Source of the DNA: JAKPBU01 sp964425695
Lineage (GTDB): Bacteria; Pseudomonadota; Gammaproteobacteria; Xanthomonadales; Xanthomonadaceae
Reading direction: 5' to 3'
Length of the DNA: 64,000 nt
NCBI GenBank assembly: GCA_964425695.1
Contig: CAYRNF010000015.1
Coordinates: 20,676 to 84,675, forward strand
Positions 19,135 through 28,700 of the stretch are shown one piece after another (the stretch's first letter is position 1; each line of letters starts with the position of its first letter). Made by a program: the position numbers and the translations under genes. A model generated the notes under the pieces. That model was not told the DNA's origin, searched no databases, and saw only the letters and a list, made by a program, of their open reading frames with translations.

Positions 19135-21045
19135 TCAGATCTCCACCTGCGCGCCCAGCTCCACCAGGCGGTTGCCGGGGATCCGGAAGAACCCCGTGGC
19201 CGGCGCGGCGTTGCGGTGCATCAGCGCGAACAGCTTGTCGCGCCACACCGGCATGCCGCGGTGCGCGCCGGCCACGATGGTCTCGCGGCTGGCGAAGTAC
19301 GTGGTGTCCATGGGGTCGAAGACCATGCCGCCCTTGTCGCAGCTGCGCATCAGGGCCAGCGGCACGTCGGGCGTTTCCATGAAGCCGTAGCGCACGATCA
19401 CGCGGTGGAATTCCTCGCCGATGCTGGTCATCTTCAGGCGCTTGTCGGGCGGCGCGTACGGGACGTTGAGGGTTTCCACGGTCAGGAACACGTTGCGCTC
19501 GTGGAGCACCTTGTTGTGCTTGAGGTTGTGCAGCAACGCATGCGGCACCACGCCGGTATCGGCGGTCATGAACACCGCCGTGCCCGGGACGCGCGCGGGC
19601 GGCGCCAGCATCAGCCCGGGCAGGAAGCTGTCCAGCTGGATGCCTTCCTTGCGCACTTCGGCGTGCAGCAGTTCGCGGCCGCGCCGCCAGGTGCGCATCA
19701 TGGTGAACGCGGTGATGCCGATGAACAGCGGCACCCACGCGCCGATGCCCGACAGCAGCTTGGCCCCGTTGGCGAACAGGAACGCCAGGTCGATCAGCAG
19801 GAACAGCGCGCACAGCGGCAGCACCCACTTGCGGGTATCCGGCCAGCGCGTGTACGCCACGATCGCCAGCAGCAGCGTGTCGATCAGCATGGTGCCGGTG
19901 ACCGACAGCCCGTACGCCGTGGCCAGCGCGCCCGAGCTGCGGAACGAGAACACCAGCACCACCACCGCGCCGAACAGCATCCAGTTGATCGACGGCACGT
20001 AGATCTGGCCGATGGTGTCGCGCGAGGTGTACTTGATCTGCAGCCGCGGCAGGTAGCCCAGCTGGATCGCCTGGCGCGTCACCGAGAACGCGCCGGTGAT
20101 CACCGCCTGCGAGGCGACCATGGCCGCGGTGGTGGCCAGCACCAGCATCGGCACCTGCGCCCAGCCGGGAATCGACATGTAGAACGGATTGGCCACCGCC
20201 GACGGATCGCGCAGCAGCACCGCGCCCTGGCCGTAGTAGTTCAGCACCAGCGCCGGCAGCACGAAGCCGAACCAGCCCCAGCGGATCGGCCGCTTGCCGA
20301 AGTGGCCCATGTCCGCGTAGAGCGCCTCGCCGCCGGTCACGGTGAGCACCACCGCGCCCAGGATCAGCACCGCGTGCCAGTCGTGCGTGGCGAAGAAGTG
20401 CCACGCCCAGTACGGGTTCAGCGCGCGCAGCACGATGGGGTTCTGCAGGATGTTGAGCAACCCGAACCCGGCGATGACCACGAACCACGCGATCATGATC
20501 GGGCCGAAGGCGCGGCCCACCTTGGCGGTGCCGAAGCGCTGGAACGCGAACAGCGCGGTCAGCATCACCAGGCTGATCGGCACCACCCATTGCTTGAACA
20601 GCGGCGAAACCACCTCCAAGCCCTCCACCGCACCCAGCACGGTGATCGGCGGCGTGATCATGCCGTCGCCGAAGAACAGCGCCGCGCCGAAGATGCCCAG
20701 GATGCCCACCGTGTAGCTCAGGCGCGAGCCCTGCTTGAGGCTGCGCTGGGCCAGCGCCGTCAACGCCATGATCCCGCCCTCGCCGTCGTTGTCGGCGCGC
20801 ATGATCACGATCACGTACTTCAGCGTGACCACCAGGATCAGCGACCAGAAGCCCAGCGACAGCAGCCCCTTTACCGTCGGCGCGTCGGGCGTAAGCCCGA
20901 AGTGCGGGTGGAACATCTCCTTGATGGTGTACAGCGGGCTGGTGCCGATGTCGCCGAACACCACGCCCACCGCGCCTGCGACCAGCGCAGGCAACGCGAC
21001 GTTGCCGTGGCCGTTGGGGTGGGAAGCCGATTGCGGGTCTGCCAT
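19135..21045 (-). CDS. kup: Kup-type potassium transporter
   Basis: A 636-residue K+/H+ symporter of the KUP/HAK/KT family. Twelve hydrophobic segments fill the first about 430 residues, starting with GVVFGDIGTSPLYTIKEMF, the family's signature first helix. A cytoplasmic C-terminal domain follows (about 450-636). It takes up K+ at low affinity across the inner membrane. It lies 26 bp after the ruvA stop, within the ruv cluster. Confidence 0.95.
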   Translation of the reverse strand: MADPQSASHPNGHGNVALPALVAGAVGVVFGDIGTSPLYTIKEMFHPHFGLTPDAPTVKGLLSLGFWSLILVVTLKYVIVIMRADNDGEGGIMALTALAQRSLKQGSRLSYTVGILGIFGAALFFGDGMITPPITVLGAVEGLEVVSPLFKQWVVPISLVMLTALFAFQRFGTAKVGRAFGPIMIAWFVVIAGFGLLNILQNPIVLRALNPYWAWHFFATHDWHAVLILGAVVLTVTGGEALYADMGHFGKRPIRWGWFGFVLPALVLNYYGQGAVLLRDPSAVANPFYMSIPGWAQVPMLVLATTAAMVASQAVITGAFSVTRQAIQLGYLPRLQIKYTSRDTIGQIYVPSINWMLFGAVVVLVFSFRSSGALATAYGLSVTGTMLIDTLLLAIVAYTRWPDTRKWVLPLCALFLLIDLAFLFANGAKLLSGIGAWVPLFIGITAFTMMRTWRRGRELLHAEVRKEGIQLDSFLPGLMLAPPARVPGTAVFMTADTGVVPHALLHNLKHNKVLHERNVFLTVETLNVPYAPPDKRLKMTSIGEEFHRVIVRYGFMETPDVPLALMRSCDKGGMVFDPMDTTYFASRETIVAGAHRGMPVWRDKLFALMHRNAAPATGFFRIPGNRLVELGAQVEI

Positions 21046-21071
21046 GTGCGGAAGTTCCTGCCCGGGTGCGC

Positions 21072-21662
21072 TCAGCGCAACGCGGACTGTAGCGCCTTGC
21101 GGATGATGGTTTCGGGAGGCTCGCCCTCGACGAACGCGGCCTTAGCCATGCGCTGCGCCTCCGCCGGCTTGTAGCCCAGCTGCTGCAGGGCGATGGTGGC
21201 TTCCGACAGCGGATCGTTGGCCACGGCGCCCGTGCCTGCGACCGGCGATGCGCCGCCCAGGTCGGCGGCGCGGTCGCGCAGCTCCACCACCATGCGCTCG
21301 GCGGTTTTCTTGCCGATGCCGGGGATGCGGGTCAGCGCGGTCACGTCGCCGGCCTGCACCAGCTGCGCGAAGGCATGCACGCTCACGCCCGACAGCACCG
21401 CCAGCGCGATTTTGGCGCCGATGCCGGACACCTTCTGCACGTCGCGGAACAGCCGGCGTTCGGCCAGGGTCAGAAAGCCGTACAGCGCCACGCTGTCCTC
21501 GCGCTGCGCGTAGTGGGTGTGCAGCAGCACCTCGCGGCCGACCTCGGGCAGGTCGTAGAAGGTGCTCATCGGCGCTTCCAGCTCGTAGCCGACGCCGTGC
21601 ACGTCCACCACCAGCCACGGCGGCTGCTTGTGGGTGAGGATGCCTTTGAGGGTGCCGATCAT
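21072..21662 (-). CDS. ruvA: Holliday junction DNA helicase subunit RuvA
   Basis: A 196-residue protein: OB-fold N-terminus (MIGTLKGILTHKQPPWLVVD), two helix-hairpin-helix motifs (VSGIGAKIALAVLSG and IPGIGKKTAERMVVEL), and a C-terminal RuvB-binding domain (DPLSEATIALQQLGYKPAEA). It tetramerises on Holliday junctions and loads RuvB. ruvC is upstream with a repeat element in between, and kup is downstream. Confidence 0.97.
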   Translation of the reverse strand: MIGTLKGILTHKQPPWLVVDVHGVGYELEAPMSTFYDLPEVGREVLLHTHYAQREDSVALYGFLTLAERRLFRDVQKVSGIGAKIALAVLSGVSVHAFAQLVQAGDVTALTRIPGIGKKTAERMVVELRDRAADLGGASPVAGTGAVANDPLSEATIALQQLGYKPAEAQRMAKAAFVEGEPPETIIRKALQSALR

Positions 21663-21681
21663 GGGAGCGCTCCGCTTGAGC

Positions 21682-21776
21682 TTCCCCCTTCGGAGAAGGG
21701 GGACTGAGGGGGATTTGCGGTCGCGGCTGCGCGCTGCGCGCGCGAATCCCCCCTGCCCCCCTTTTGCAAAGGGGCG
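21682..21776. repeat. three-hairpin intergenic palindromic element (MITE/REP-like)
   Basis: Between ruvC and ruvA. Three inverted pairs: CCCCCTT (21684-21690) with AAGGGGG (21696-21702); GGGGGATT (21708-21715) with AATCCCCC (21745-21752); and CCCCTTT with AAAGGGG around 21758-21774. It has no coding capacity. Similar palindromic elements are dispersed in Xanthomonadaceae genomes; copy number here cannot be checked from one window. Confidence 0.7.
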
Positions 21777-21804
21777 AAGAGCGGCAGCGTCGGGGTGCGA
21801 GTGT

Positions 21805-22323
21805 TCACTTGCGGCTCCACGCCTGTCGCACGTCCACGCGCATGCGCAGCGCGCTGGCGCGCACGTGCGCGTGGGTGATCGCCACCGCCAGCGCGTCGGC
21901 CGCGTCGGCCTGCAGCTTGCCGGTGAGCCCCAGCATCAGCGCGACCATGTGCTGCACCTGCTGCTTGTCGGCACCGCCGGTACCGACCACCGCCAGCTTC
22001 ACCTCGCGCGCCGCGTACTCGCTGACCTGCAGCTGCCGCGCCACGCAGGCGGCGATCGCCGCACCGCGCGCCTGGCCCAGCTTGAGCGCGCTCATCGCGT
22101 TGTTGGACAGGAACACCTGCTCCACCGCGACCTCATCCGGCGCGTGTTCCTCGATCAGGGCCCACAGGCCCTCCAGCAGCTTGCCCAGGCGCAGCGGAAA
22201 CGACTGCGCGCCCAGCAGCACCAGCGGCGCATGGAACACGTGGGTCGCCTTGCCGGCGGCATCCACGTCGATGATGCCCACCCCGGTGCGCTGCGAGCCG
22301 GGATCGATGCCCAGGATGCGCAC
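21805..22323 (-). CDS. ruvC: crossover junction endonuclease RuvC
   Basis: The Holliday-junction resolvase, 172 residues from the chosen GTG at 22323 (RILGIDPGSQRTG). Catalytic acidic residues are seen in GIDPGSQ (first Asp), VAVEQVFLSNN (Glu) and DAADALAVAITHA (last Asp pair). This start gives the standard family length. An in-frame GTG at 22386 would add 21 poorly conserved residues; neither has a strong ribosome site. It lies downstream of yebC, as in many gammaproteobacteria. Confidence 0.93.
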   Translation of the reverse strand: MRILGIDPGSQRTGVGIIDVDAAGKATHVFHAPLVLLGAQSFPLRLGKLLEGLWALIEEHAPDEVAVEQVFLSNNAMSALKLGQARGAAIAACVARQLQVSEYAAREVKLAVVGTGGADKQQVQHMVALMLGLTGKLQADAADALAVAITHAHVRASALRMRVDVRQAWSRK

Positions 22324-22474
22324 GACGCGGGAGCCGGCCTGCGCGGAGCGGGGACCGGACGGCGGCGGCTGTGGGAGGGAAGCCACTTCGCGTTTCGCGT
22401 GCGCAGATCAGCGGGACGGGCGGGCGGTGGGCGACGTTGCCGGGGACGATTGCGCGCGACCCCGTGCCGGTCGC

Positions 22475-23206
22475 CTACGCATACGCCCCTTCGGGCAGCT
22501 GCGCGTTGCTGTAGACGTTCTGCACGTCGTCCATGTCTTCAAGCCAGCGCAGCAGCTTCGCCACCTGCTGGGCGGTGTCGCCGTCCACGGCGATGTCGTT
22601 GTCGGCGCGGTAGGTGACCTCGGCGATGTCCGGCGCCAGCCCCGCCGCCAGCATCGCGGCCTTGACGTCGTCGAACGCCTCCGGTGCGGTGACGACATCG
22701 ATCGCACCGTCCTCCGGGTACACCACCACGTCGTCGGCGCCGGCCTCGATCGCCGCTTCGGTCACCTGGTCCTCGTCCGCGCCCGCGGCGTACGACAGCA
22801 CGCCGATGCGCTTGAACATGAAGGCGACCGAGCCTTCCGTGCCCAGGTTGCCGCCGAACTTGCCGAAGGCGTGGCGCACGTCGGCCACGGTACGCACGCG
22901 GTTGTCGGTGAGGCAGTCCACGATCACCGCCACGCCGCCGGGGGCGTACCCTTCGTAGCGGATTTCCTCGTATTCGACGCCTTCCAGCTCGCCGGTGGCC
23001 TTCTTGATGGCGCGCTCGATCACGTCCTTGGACATGTTGACCGACAGGCCCTTGTCCATGGCGCTGCGCAGGCGCGGGTTGCCGGCCGGGTCGCCGCCGC
23101 CGGCGCGCGCCGCCACCGAGATTTCCCGGATGATCTTGGTGAAGATCTTGCCGCGCTGGGCGTCGACGGCGTTCTTGCGCGCCTCGATGGATGGACCGCG
23201 TCCCAT
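22475..23206 (-). CDS. yebC: YebC/TACO1 family protein (PmpR-type regulator or translation factor)
   Basis: A 243-residue protein of the YebC/PmpR/TACO1 family. It starts MGRGPSIEARKNAVDAQRGK with the typical KIFTKIIREI motif near residue 22, followed by NPRLRSAMDKG and RYEGYAPGGVAVIVDCLTDN. Members bind DNA as regulators (PmpR) or help ribosomes through proline-rich stretches (bacterial YebC, mitochondrial TACO1). It sits immediately upstream of ruvC in the conserved yebC-ruvCAB neighbourhood. Confidence 0.95.
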   Translation of the reverse strand: MGRGPSIEARKNAVDAQRGKIFTKIIREISVAARAGGGDPAGNPRLRSAMDKGLSVNMSKDVIERAIKKATGELEGVEYEEIRYEGYAPGGVAVIVDCLTDNRVRTVADVRHAFGKFGGNLGTEGSVAFMFKRIGVLSYAAGADEDQVTEAAIEAGADDVVVYPEDGAIDVVTAPEAFDDVKAAMLAAGLAPDIAEVTYRADNDIAVDGDTAQQVAKLLRWLEDMDDVQNVYSNAQLPEGAYA

Positions 23207-23485
23207 AAGCCTCTGTCGTGGAGCCTGCCGGCGCTGCCGCCGGCGAAGGCGCGGATTATAGGCCGCCGCGAATCACCTGCCGCTGCTGGAGCATCCGTGC
23301 CGCCGGGGCGGGCTTGGGCACGCATGCGGTTAAGGAACTCTGCTCCCCGGCGTTCCGGGCCGCTGCGTTGGAGACCGATGCGGTACGGTCACCTGATTTT
23401 CACCGGGTGCCGCCGGGGTGGGCCTGGTCACGCAGAAGGTGGTGAGCCCGGCTACGGACCTGGCGACACAACCTTCTTTCGACCC
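23207..23485. other. 279-bp intergenic region, nothing recognised
   Basis: Non-coding between the alpha/beta hydrolase (upstream on the minus strand) and yebC. It presumably holds the promoter for yebC-ruvC near 23207-23300, but no clear -35/-10 pair or terminator could be picked out. Confidence 0.4.
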
Positions 23486-24127
23486 TCAGGATTCCCCCGC
23501 CCCGTCCACCTGCGCGTGCACGAAACGTCCCGTTTCCAGGAACGCCGACGCCTGGCGCACGGCGGCATCGGAAAAGATCAGCCCGCTGTGGCTGGCGCGC
23601 ACCACCACGTGGTCCGCCAGTCCGGGCATGCGGGTTTCGGCCACGCGCACGGTGCCGTCGTGGGTGTCCCGGAAGCGGCCCACCAGCCCGCCCAGCCCGC
23701 GCGGTACGCAACCGGCGATATTGCCCACCTGCAGGCCTTCGGGAATCGCGCCGCAGCCGCTGCACAGCAGTTCGCCGTGGCCCTGCAGCAGCCGGCGGCC
23801 GGCCGGCACGCGGGTCATCACGCTGCCGGCCGCGGCGCTGCCGGCCAGCGGCGTGCCCAGGCACACGATGCGGCCCATGTGCTGCACGCCGTACGCCTGC
23901 GCGGCGCGGATCGCCAGCAGTCCCCCCAGGCTGTGGGCCACGATCGCGGTGCCTGGCCGCAGCGCCGCGACGATGCGGGCCACGCCCGCCTCCGTGCCCT
24001 GCACCAGGCTGTAGTAGCCCAGCGCCTGCGCGTCGAAGCCGCGCGCGCGCAGCCGCGTGGCGAACCAGCGCATGGCCGGCGCGTGCATCCACAGGCCGTG
24101 GAGGACGAGCACGCGGGGCGCGCTCAT
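23486..24127 (-). CDS. alpha/beta-hydrolase fold protein (lipase/esterase-like)
   Basis: A 213-residue serine hydrolase candidate. The oxyanion/first-strand motif VLVLHGLWMHAPAMRW is followed by the nucleophile elbow IVAHSLGGLLAI (Ser of HSLGG). A candidate catalytic His is in RASHSGLIF near residue 190, and an Asp in FRDTHDGTVRV. It has no signal peptide. Substrate unknown. The start MSAPRVLVLHG (24127) fits the fold; a longer start at 24190 lies within a tandem octamer repeat. It lies upstream of yebC and is not clearly in an operon. Confidence 0.85.
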   Translation of the reverse strand: MSAPRVLVLHGLWMHAPAMRWFATRLRARGFDAQALGYYSLVQGTEAGVARIVAALRPGTAIVAHSLGGLLAIRAAQAYGVQHMGRIVCLGTPLAGSAAAGSVMTRVPAGRRLLQGHGELLCSGCGAIPEGLQVGNIAGCVPRGLGGLVGRFRDTHDGTVRVAETRMPGLADHVVVRASHSGLIFSDAAVRQASAFLETGRFVHAQVDGAGES

Positions 24128-24183
24128 GGCGCGTAGTGCATCGGTCTTGCGCTGCGCACGGATAGCGGAGCGCGGGGCGGGAA

Positions 24184-24215
24184 GCGTCATGGCGTCATGG
24201 CGTCATGGCGTCACG
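24184..24215. repeat. four tandem 8-bp repeats, GCGTCATG type
   Basis: GCGTCATG occurs three times head to tail at 24184-24207, followed by GCGTCACG at 24208-24215. On the minus strand each of the three perfect units carries an ATG, and the last one is the possible upstream start of the hydrolase gene. Confidence 0.85.
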
Positions 24216-24270
24216 ACTGTCCCACGGAAGGCGAAGGGGCGAGGCTCCGTTGACCCCTCTGCCTCGGTCC

Positions 24271-24287
24271 CTCTCCCGGTGGGAGAG
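24271..24287. terminator. hairpin downstream of the signalling operon
   Basis: CTCTCCC (24271-24277), GGT loop, GGGAGAG (24281-24287). It lies 44 bp past the response-regulator stop on the minus strand and before the hydrolase gene. There is no clear T run, so it could instead be part of a dispersed repeat. Confidence 0.4.
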
Positions 24288-24330
24288 AGCGAGGACAGGC
24301 ACGAGCCGCGCCGACGCAACACACACCAGG

Positions 24331-24966
24331 TCAATCCAGCAGGCCCTTGCGCAGCGCGTAGCGCACCAGCTCGGCGGTATTGCGCACATCGAGCTTGTCG
24401 AGCACGCGGCCGCGGTGGTTCTCGGCGGTCTTGACGCTGATGTCGAGCTTGCGCGCCACTTCCTTGGTGGTGAGGCCCTCGGCGATCAGGTGGAACACCT
24501 CGCGCTCGCGCGCGGTGAGCTGGCCGTAGGGATCGGCGCCGCCGCGATCCGGGTTCTGCACCTGCTGCGCCAGTGCGCGCGAGGCTTGTGGGCCGAAGTA
24601 ATCGCGCCCGGCATGCAGGCTGCGCACCGCATCGACCAGTTCGGCCGCGGCGCTGTCCTTGACCAGGTAACCGGCGGCGCCGGCGCGTACCGCCTGCAGC
24701 ACGTATTCGTCTTCCTGGTGCATGGTCAGCACCAGCACGCGCACGGCGGGCAGGGCCTCGCGCAGGCGTCGCACCACTTCCAGCCCGGACAGGCGCGGCA
24801 TGGACAGGTCGGCCACGACCACGTCCGGATGCGTGACGCAGGCCTTCTCCACCGCCTCCATGCCATCGGACGCCTGCGCGACCACCTCCACGTCGTCCTG
24901 CGCCTGCAGTACCGACACCAGGCTCTCGCGGACCATCGTGTGGTCGTCGGCGACCAGGACTCGCAT
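24331..24966 (-). CDS. NarL/FixJ-type response regulator
   Basis: A 211-residue two-component regulator. Receiver domain 1-120 with DD near residue 8, phosphoacceptor Asp53 (VVVADLSMP) and conserved Lys in YLVKDSAAAEL. The C-terminal LuxR-type helix-turn-helix (about 145-205) reads LTAREREVFHLIAEGLTTKEVA and SVKTAENHRGRVLDKL. The start is the ATG at 24966 with GGGGGA seven bases upstream. It is the last gene of a four-gene signalling operon and the probable output of the histidine kinase at 25015. Targets unknown. Confidence 0.95.
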   Translation of the reverse strand: MRVLVADDHTMVRESLVSVLQAQDDVEVVAQASDGMEAVEKACVTHPDVVVADLSMPRLSGLEVVRRLREALPAVRVLVLTMHQEDEYVLQAVRAGAAGYLVKDSAAAELVDAVRSLHAGRDYFGPQASRALAQQVQNPDRGGADPYGQLTAREREVFHLIAEGLTTKEVARKLDISVKTAENHRGRVLDKLDVRNTAELVRYALRKGLLD

Positions 24967-25014
24967 GCATTCCCCCTTGTGCCGGGACACGGTGCGCCCG
25001 GCGCAAGCGGATCG

Positions 25015-25767
25015 TCAAGCCGGCGCGGCGTCCGCGCGCAGCGGCACCACCGCGCGCAGCCGCGTGCCCTGGCCGGGGGCGGAGCGCATCTCCAGCCAGC
25101 CACCGTACAGGCGCAGGCGCTCGCGCATGCCGCCCAGCCCGGTGCCGCCCGCACGCAGCGCGCGGTCCACGTCGCAGCCCACGCCGTCGTCGATCGCCTG
25201 CAGGTGCACCGCGCCGTCGCGCTGCGCCACGCGCAGCAGCACGCTTTGCGCGCTGGCGTGGCGCGCGGCGTTGGTCAGCGCCTCCTGGGCCACGCGGAAC
25301 AGCAGGGTCTGGACCTCGCCTTCCAGCGCGGGCAGCGGCTCGAACTCGGTGACGACCGCCATGCTTCCGCTGTCGTGGACGCTGCGCGCAAGCCAGTGCA
25401 AGGCGGCCTCCAGGCCCAGGTCGTCCAGGATCGGCGGACGCAGCAGGCGCGACAGCTGGCGGGTGTCTTCCAGCGAGCCGCGGCACAGCGCGATGGCCTC
25501 GTCGGCCTGCTGGCGCAGCGCGGCGGCGTCGCCCTCCAGCGCATCACGCAGGCGCACGAGGCGGTTGGCCAGCGCAGTGAGGTTCTGGCCCAGGCCGTCG
25601 TGCAGTTCGCGCGCCAGGCGCCGGCGTTCGTCTTCCTGCACGTTCCACACCGCCCGTCCCAGGCGGCGGAACTCGCGTTCGTTGGCCTCCAGCCGCTCCA
25701 GCAGGCGCATGTACCGGGCCTCCAGCTGCTGCAGCGAAGGCGCGGCGTCGGCGTCGGGTTCGCTCAT
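25015..25767 (-). CDS. soluble sensor histidine kinase (NarX/DegS-type HisKA_3)
   Basis: A 250-residue histidine kinase with no membrane segment. A coiled-coil N-terminus (about 10-45) is followed by the HisKA_3 dimerisation domain with the phospho-acceptor His56 in LARELHDGLGQ, then a GHKL ATPase domain (N box FRVAQEALTNAARHAS; G box GGTGLGGMRERL). It lacks its own sensor, so input may come from the upstream kinase/FHA proteins. Its ATG overlaps the stop of the Ser/Thr kinase gene (ATGA). It is 48 bp upstream of its regulator. Confidence 0.94.
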   Translation of the reverse strand: MSEPDADAAPSLQQLEARYMRLLERLEANEREFRRLGRAVWNVQEDERRRLARELHDGLGQNLTALANRLVRLRDALEGDAAALRQQADEAIALCRGSLEDTRQLSRLLRPPILDDLGLEAALHWLARSVHDSGSMAVVTEFEPLPALEGEVQTLLFRVAQEALTNAARHASAQSVLLRVAQRDGAVHLQAIDDGVGCDVDRALRAGGTGLGGMRERLRLYGGWLEMRSAPGQGTRLRAVVPLRADAAPA

Positions 25768-28700
25768 GGCGCCGGGGCCTGGCCGGAAACCGGCGCGCCG
25801 ACCACGCGCGCGGTGTCGAAGCCGCTGCGCAGGGACTCGGGCAGCGCATCGCGGATCGCCGCGTGCGCCTGGTCGGCGCGGGCCTGGGCCGCGTCGGCAC
25901 CCGCGGCATCGCCGGCCAGCCGACGCGCTTGCGCGCCGAGCGCGTGCACCACCGGCATGTGCGGCGCCTCGCTGCCGCGCAGCAAAGCCCCCGCCTCGCG
26001 GTAGGCCGCCATGGCGGCAGGCGCGTCGCCCTGCTGCAGCGCGGTGCGCATGCGCTCGCGCAGCCAGGCCAGCCGCAGCGACGCATGGCCCAGCGCCGCG
26101 GTGGGCGCATCCAGCGCCGCGATCCGCGAGGCGTTGTCTAGCGCTTCTTCCAGGGCGATGCGCAGCTGCAGTTCGCGCACGCCCGAGCGCCGCGCGGCAT
26201 CGCGCGCCTCGCGCAGCGCACGCGCCGCGTTGCGGCGTTCGCCCCTGGCGGCCGCCACGCGGCTGCGCAGCAGGCTGGCGATCGCCTGCTGCTCCAGCGA
26301 CGCGCGCGACAGGTCGTCTTCCAACGTTTCGAGCACCTGCCCGGCCGCGTCCGGCGCGGCTGCGGCCAGGGAGGCTTCGGCACGCAGCAGCGCCGCGTCG
26401 GTCCGGCCGCGCACGTCGTCGCGCTGGCGGAAGGCGGCTTCGGCCTGCGCGGCCTGCTGCAGGGCGGACCCCAGCCGGCCCTGGAGCAGGTCGAGTTCGG
26501 CCAGGTTGCGGCGGCTCACCGCCGCTTCCTCCGGCATCTGCCGGCTGGCGGACTGGCGCAGCGAGCCGGTCAGTTCCTGGCGCGCATCGGCCCAGCGCCC
26601 GCGCGCGGTGGCCAGCAGGCCCAGGTTCTGGCGGGTGCGCACCTCGCCGGTCTGGTCGCCGAGCCGCGCGTAGGCGTCGCGCGCCTGCTGCCAGTACACC
26701 TGCGCGTCGCCGTAGTTGCCCAGCTGGTAGTGGGCGAAGCCGATGTTGTTGAGGGCTTCGGCCGAGCCGTGCGCGTCGCCGATCTGCTGCCAGGCGCGCA
26801 GCGCGCTGCGGAATGCGGCCAGGGCGGCGGGATAGTCGCCGCGCTCCTCGGCCAGCAGCCCCAGTTCGTTGTCCACGGCCGCATGGCCCGCCTGGTCGCC
26901 CAGCGCCACGTTCAGCACGCGCGCCTCCTTCAGCGCGGCATCGGCGCCGGCGAAGTCCCCGGTGAGCGACAGGGTGTTGGCCAGGTTGCGCAGGCTGGTG
27001 GCGACGCCGCGCTGGTTGCCCAGCTCGCGCCGCATCTGGATGGCCTTGCGGTACTGCTCCGCCGCGTCGTCGGTCTGGCCCAGGCGGCCGTAGCCCACGC
27101 CCAGCGCGTTGACGGTTTCGGCCTCGCCGTAGGCGTCGCGGCCACGCTTGAAGCCGACCAGCGCGCGGGTGAGGTAGTCGTCCACCGCGACCCGCGCGTC
27201 GCCGCGCAGGATCGACAGCTTGCCCAGTTCGAACCACGCGCGCGGGTCGCCGGCATCGCGCCGGGTCAGGGTCTGCAGGGCCTGCAGCGCGCCGTCGAAA
27301 TCGCCGCCTGCGGCCAGCGCGCGCGCCAGTTCCAGTTCGGCCAGCGTGTCGGCGGGGGTGGCCTGCAGGCGGGTGCGCCACAGCGCGGCGGCGGTGGGCG
27401 CATCGCCTTCCAGCAGGGCGCGCTGCGCCGCCAGCCGGTCGCGCAGCGCCTGCGGCGCGTCGGCGGCTGCGTTCTGGCCGCGGATCGCCGCGTCCGCGGC
27501 CTGCTCCTGCGCGCCCATGTCCTGGGCGACGCGCGAGCGCGCCAGCCATGCGGCGGCGTAGTCCGGCTCGTCTTGGGTAGCGGCCTCGAAATCGCGCAGC
27601 GCCTCGCCCAGCCTGCCCGCACGCCGCGCGAGCAGGCCCGCGCCGTACGCATCCAGCGCCGCGGTCGACGCCGGCAACGCCAGCGCGCCCGGCGTGGCGG
27701 GCAGCCCCAGCGCCTGGCGCACCGCCGGGTCCGCGAGCCACGCGCGCAGCGCCCCGGCCGGATCTGCAGCGGGCGGGCCGGCCAGGGCACCGCCCTGCTG
27801 CCCATCGGCTCCGATGGCATCGGCCTCCAGCCGCCACTGCGCGCCCTGCCGGACCAGGCGCGGCTGCACGATGCGCTGCGCCGCGGCTTCGCGGCGCAAG
27901 GTGGCGGCGTCCGGCGTGCCGTTGCCGGCGGGATCGACCTGGCGCAGCGCGTGCAGGCTGCGGTCTTCGTCCACGATCGCGAAGCCGGGCGTGGAGGCCA
28001 GCGCCAGGTGCAGGTGCGCGCCGAGCGCGGCATCGCGCGCGGCGTCGCCGCTGCCGGCCAGCGGCAGCACGAGCAGGCGGTCCAGCGGCGCGGACGCCGC
28101 CAGCGCCTGCACCGCAGGCGACTGCATCCGCCATTGCCAGAATCCCGCGGCGCCCGCGGCCAGCACCAGCACGGCCGCCAGGCCGATCCAGGCGCTGCGC
28201 CGCGGGCGCAGGTCGCGGGCAAGTTCGCGCCGGTCGATGGCGGTGACCACTTCCGCAGCGCTCTGCAGCCGGTGCGCGGGCTGCGGGCGCAGCAGGCGGT
28301 CCACCAGCCGCGCCAGCCAGCGCGGCAGGCCGGGGCGCGCCGTGTCGATGGATTCAGGCGCGCGCACCATCCGCTGCGCCATGGTTTCCACCAGCGTGCC
28401 GCCGGCGAACGGCAGTTTGCCGGCCAGCATCTCGTACAGGATCAGCCCCAGCGCGTACAGGTCGCTGCGCGCATCCACCGCCTCGCCGCGCGCCTGCTCG
28501 GGCGACAGGTAGTCCGGCGTGCCCACCACCGTGCCCATGCCGGTCAGGCCCGCCTGGCTCAGCCCGCTGCTGGCCAGCGACCGGGCCACGCCGAAGTCGC
28601 TGATGTAGGCGTTGCCCTGCGCGTCGAGCAGGATGTTGGCGGGCTTGAGGTCGCGGTGGACCACGCCCTTGGCATGGGCCGCGGCGAGGCCGTGCGCCAC

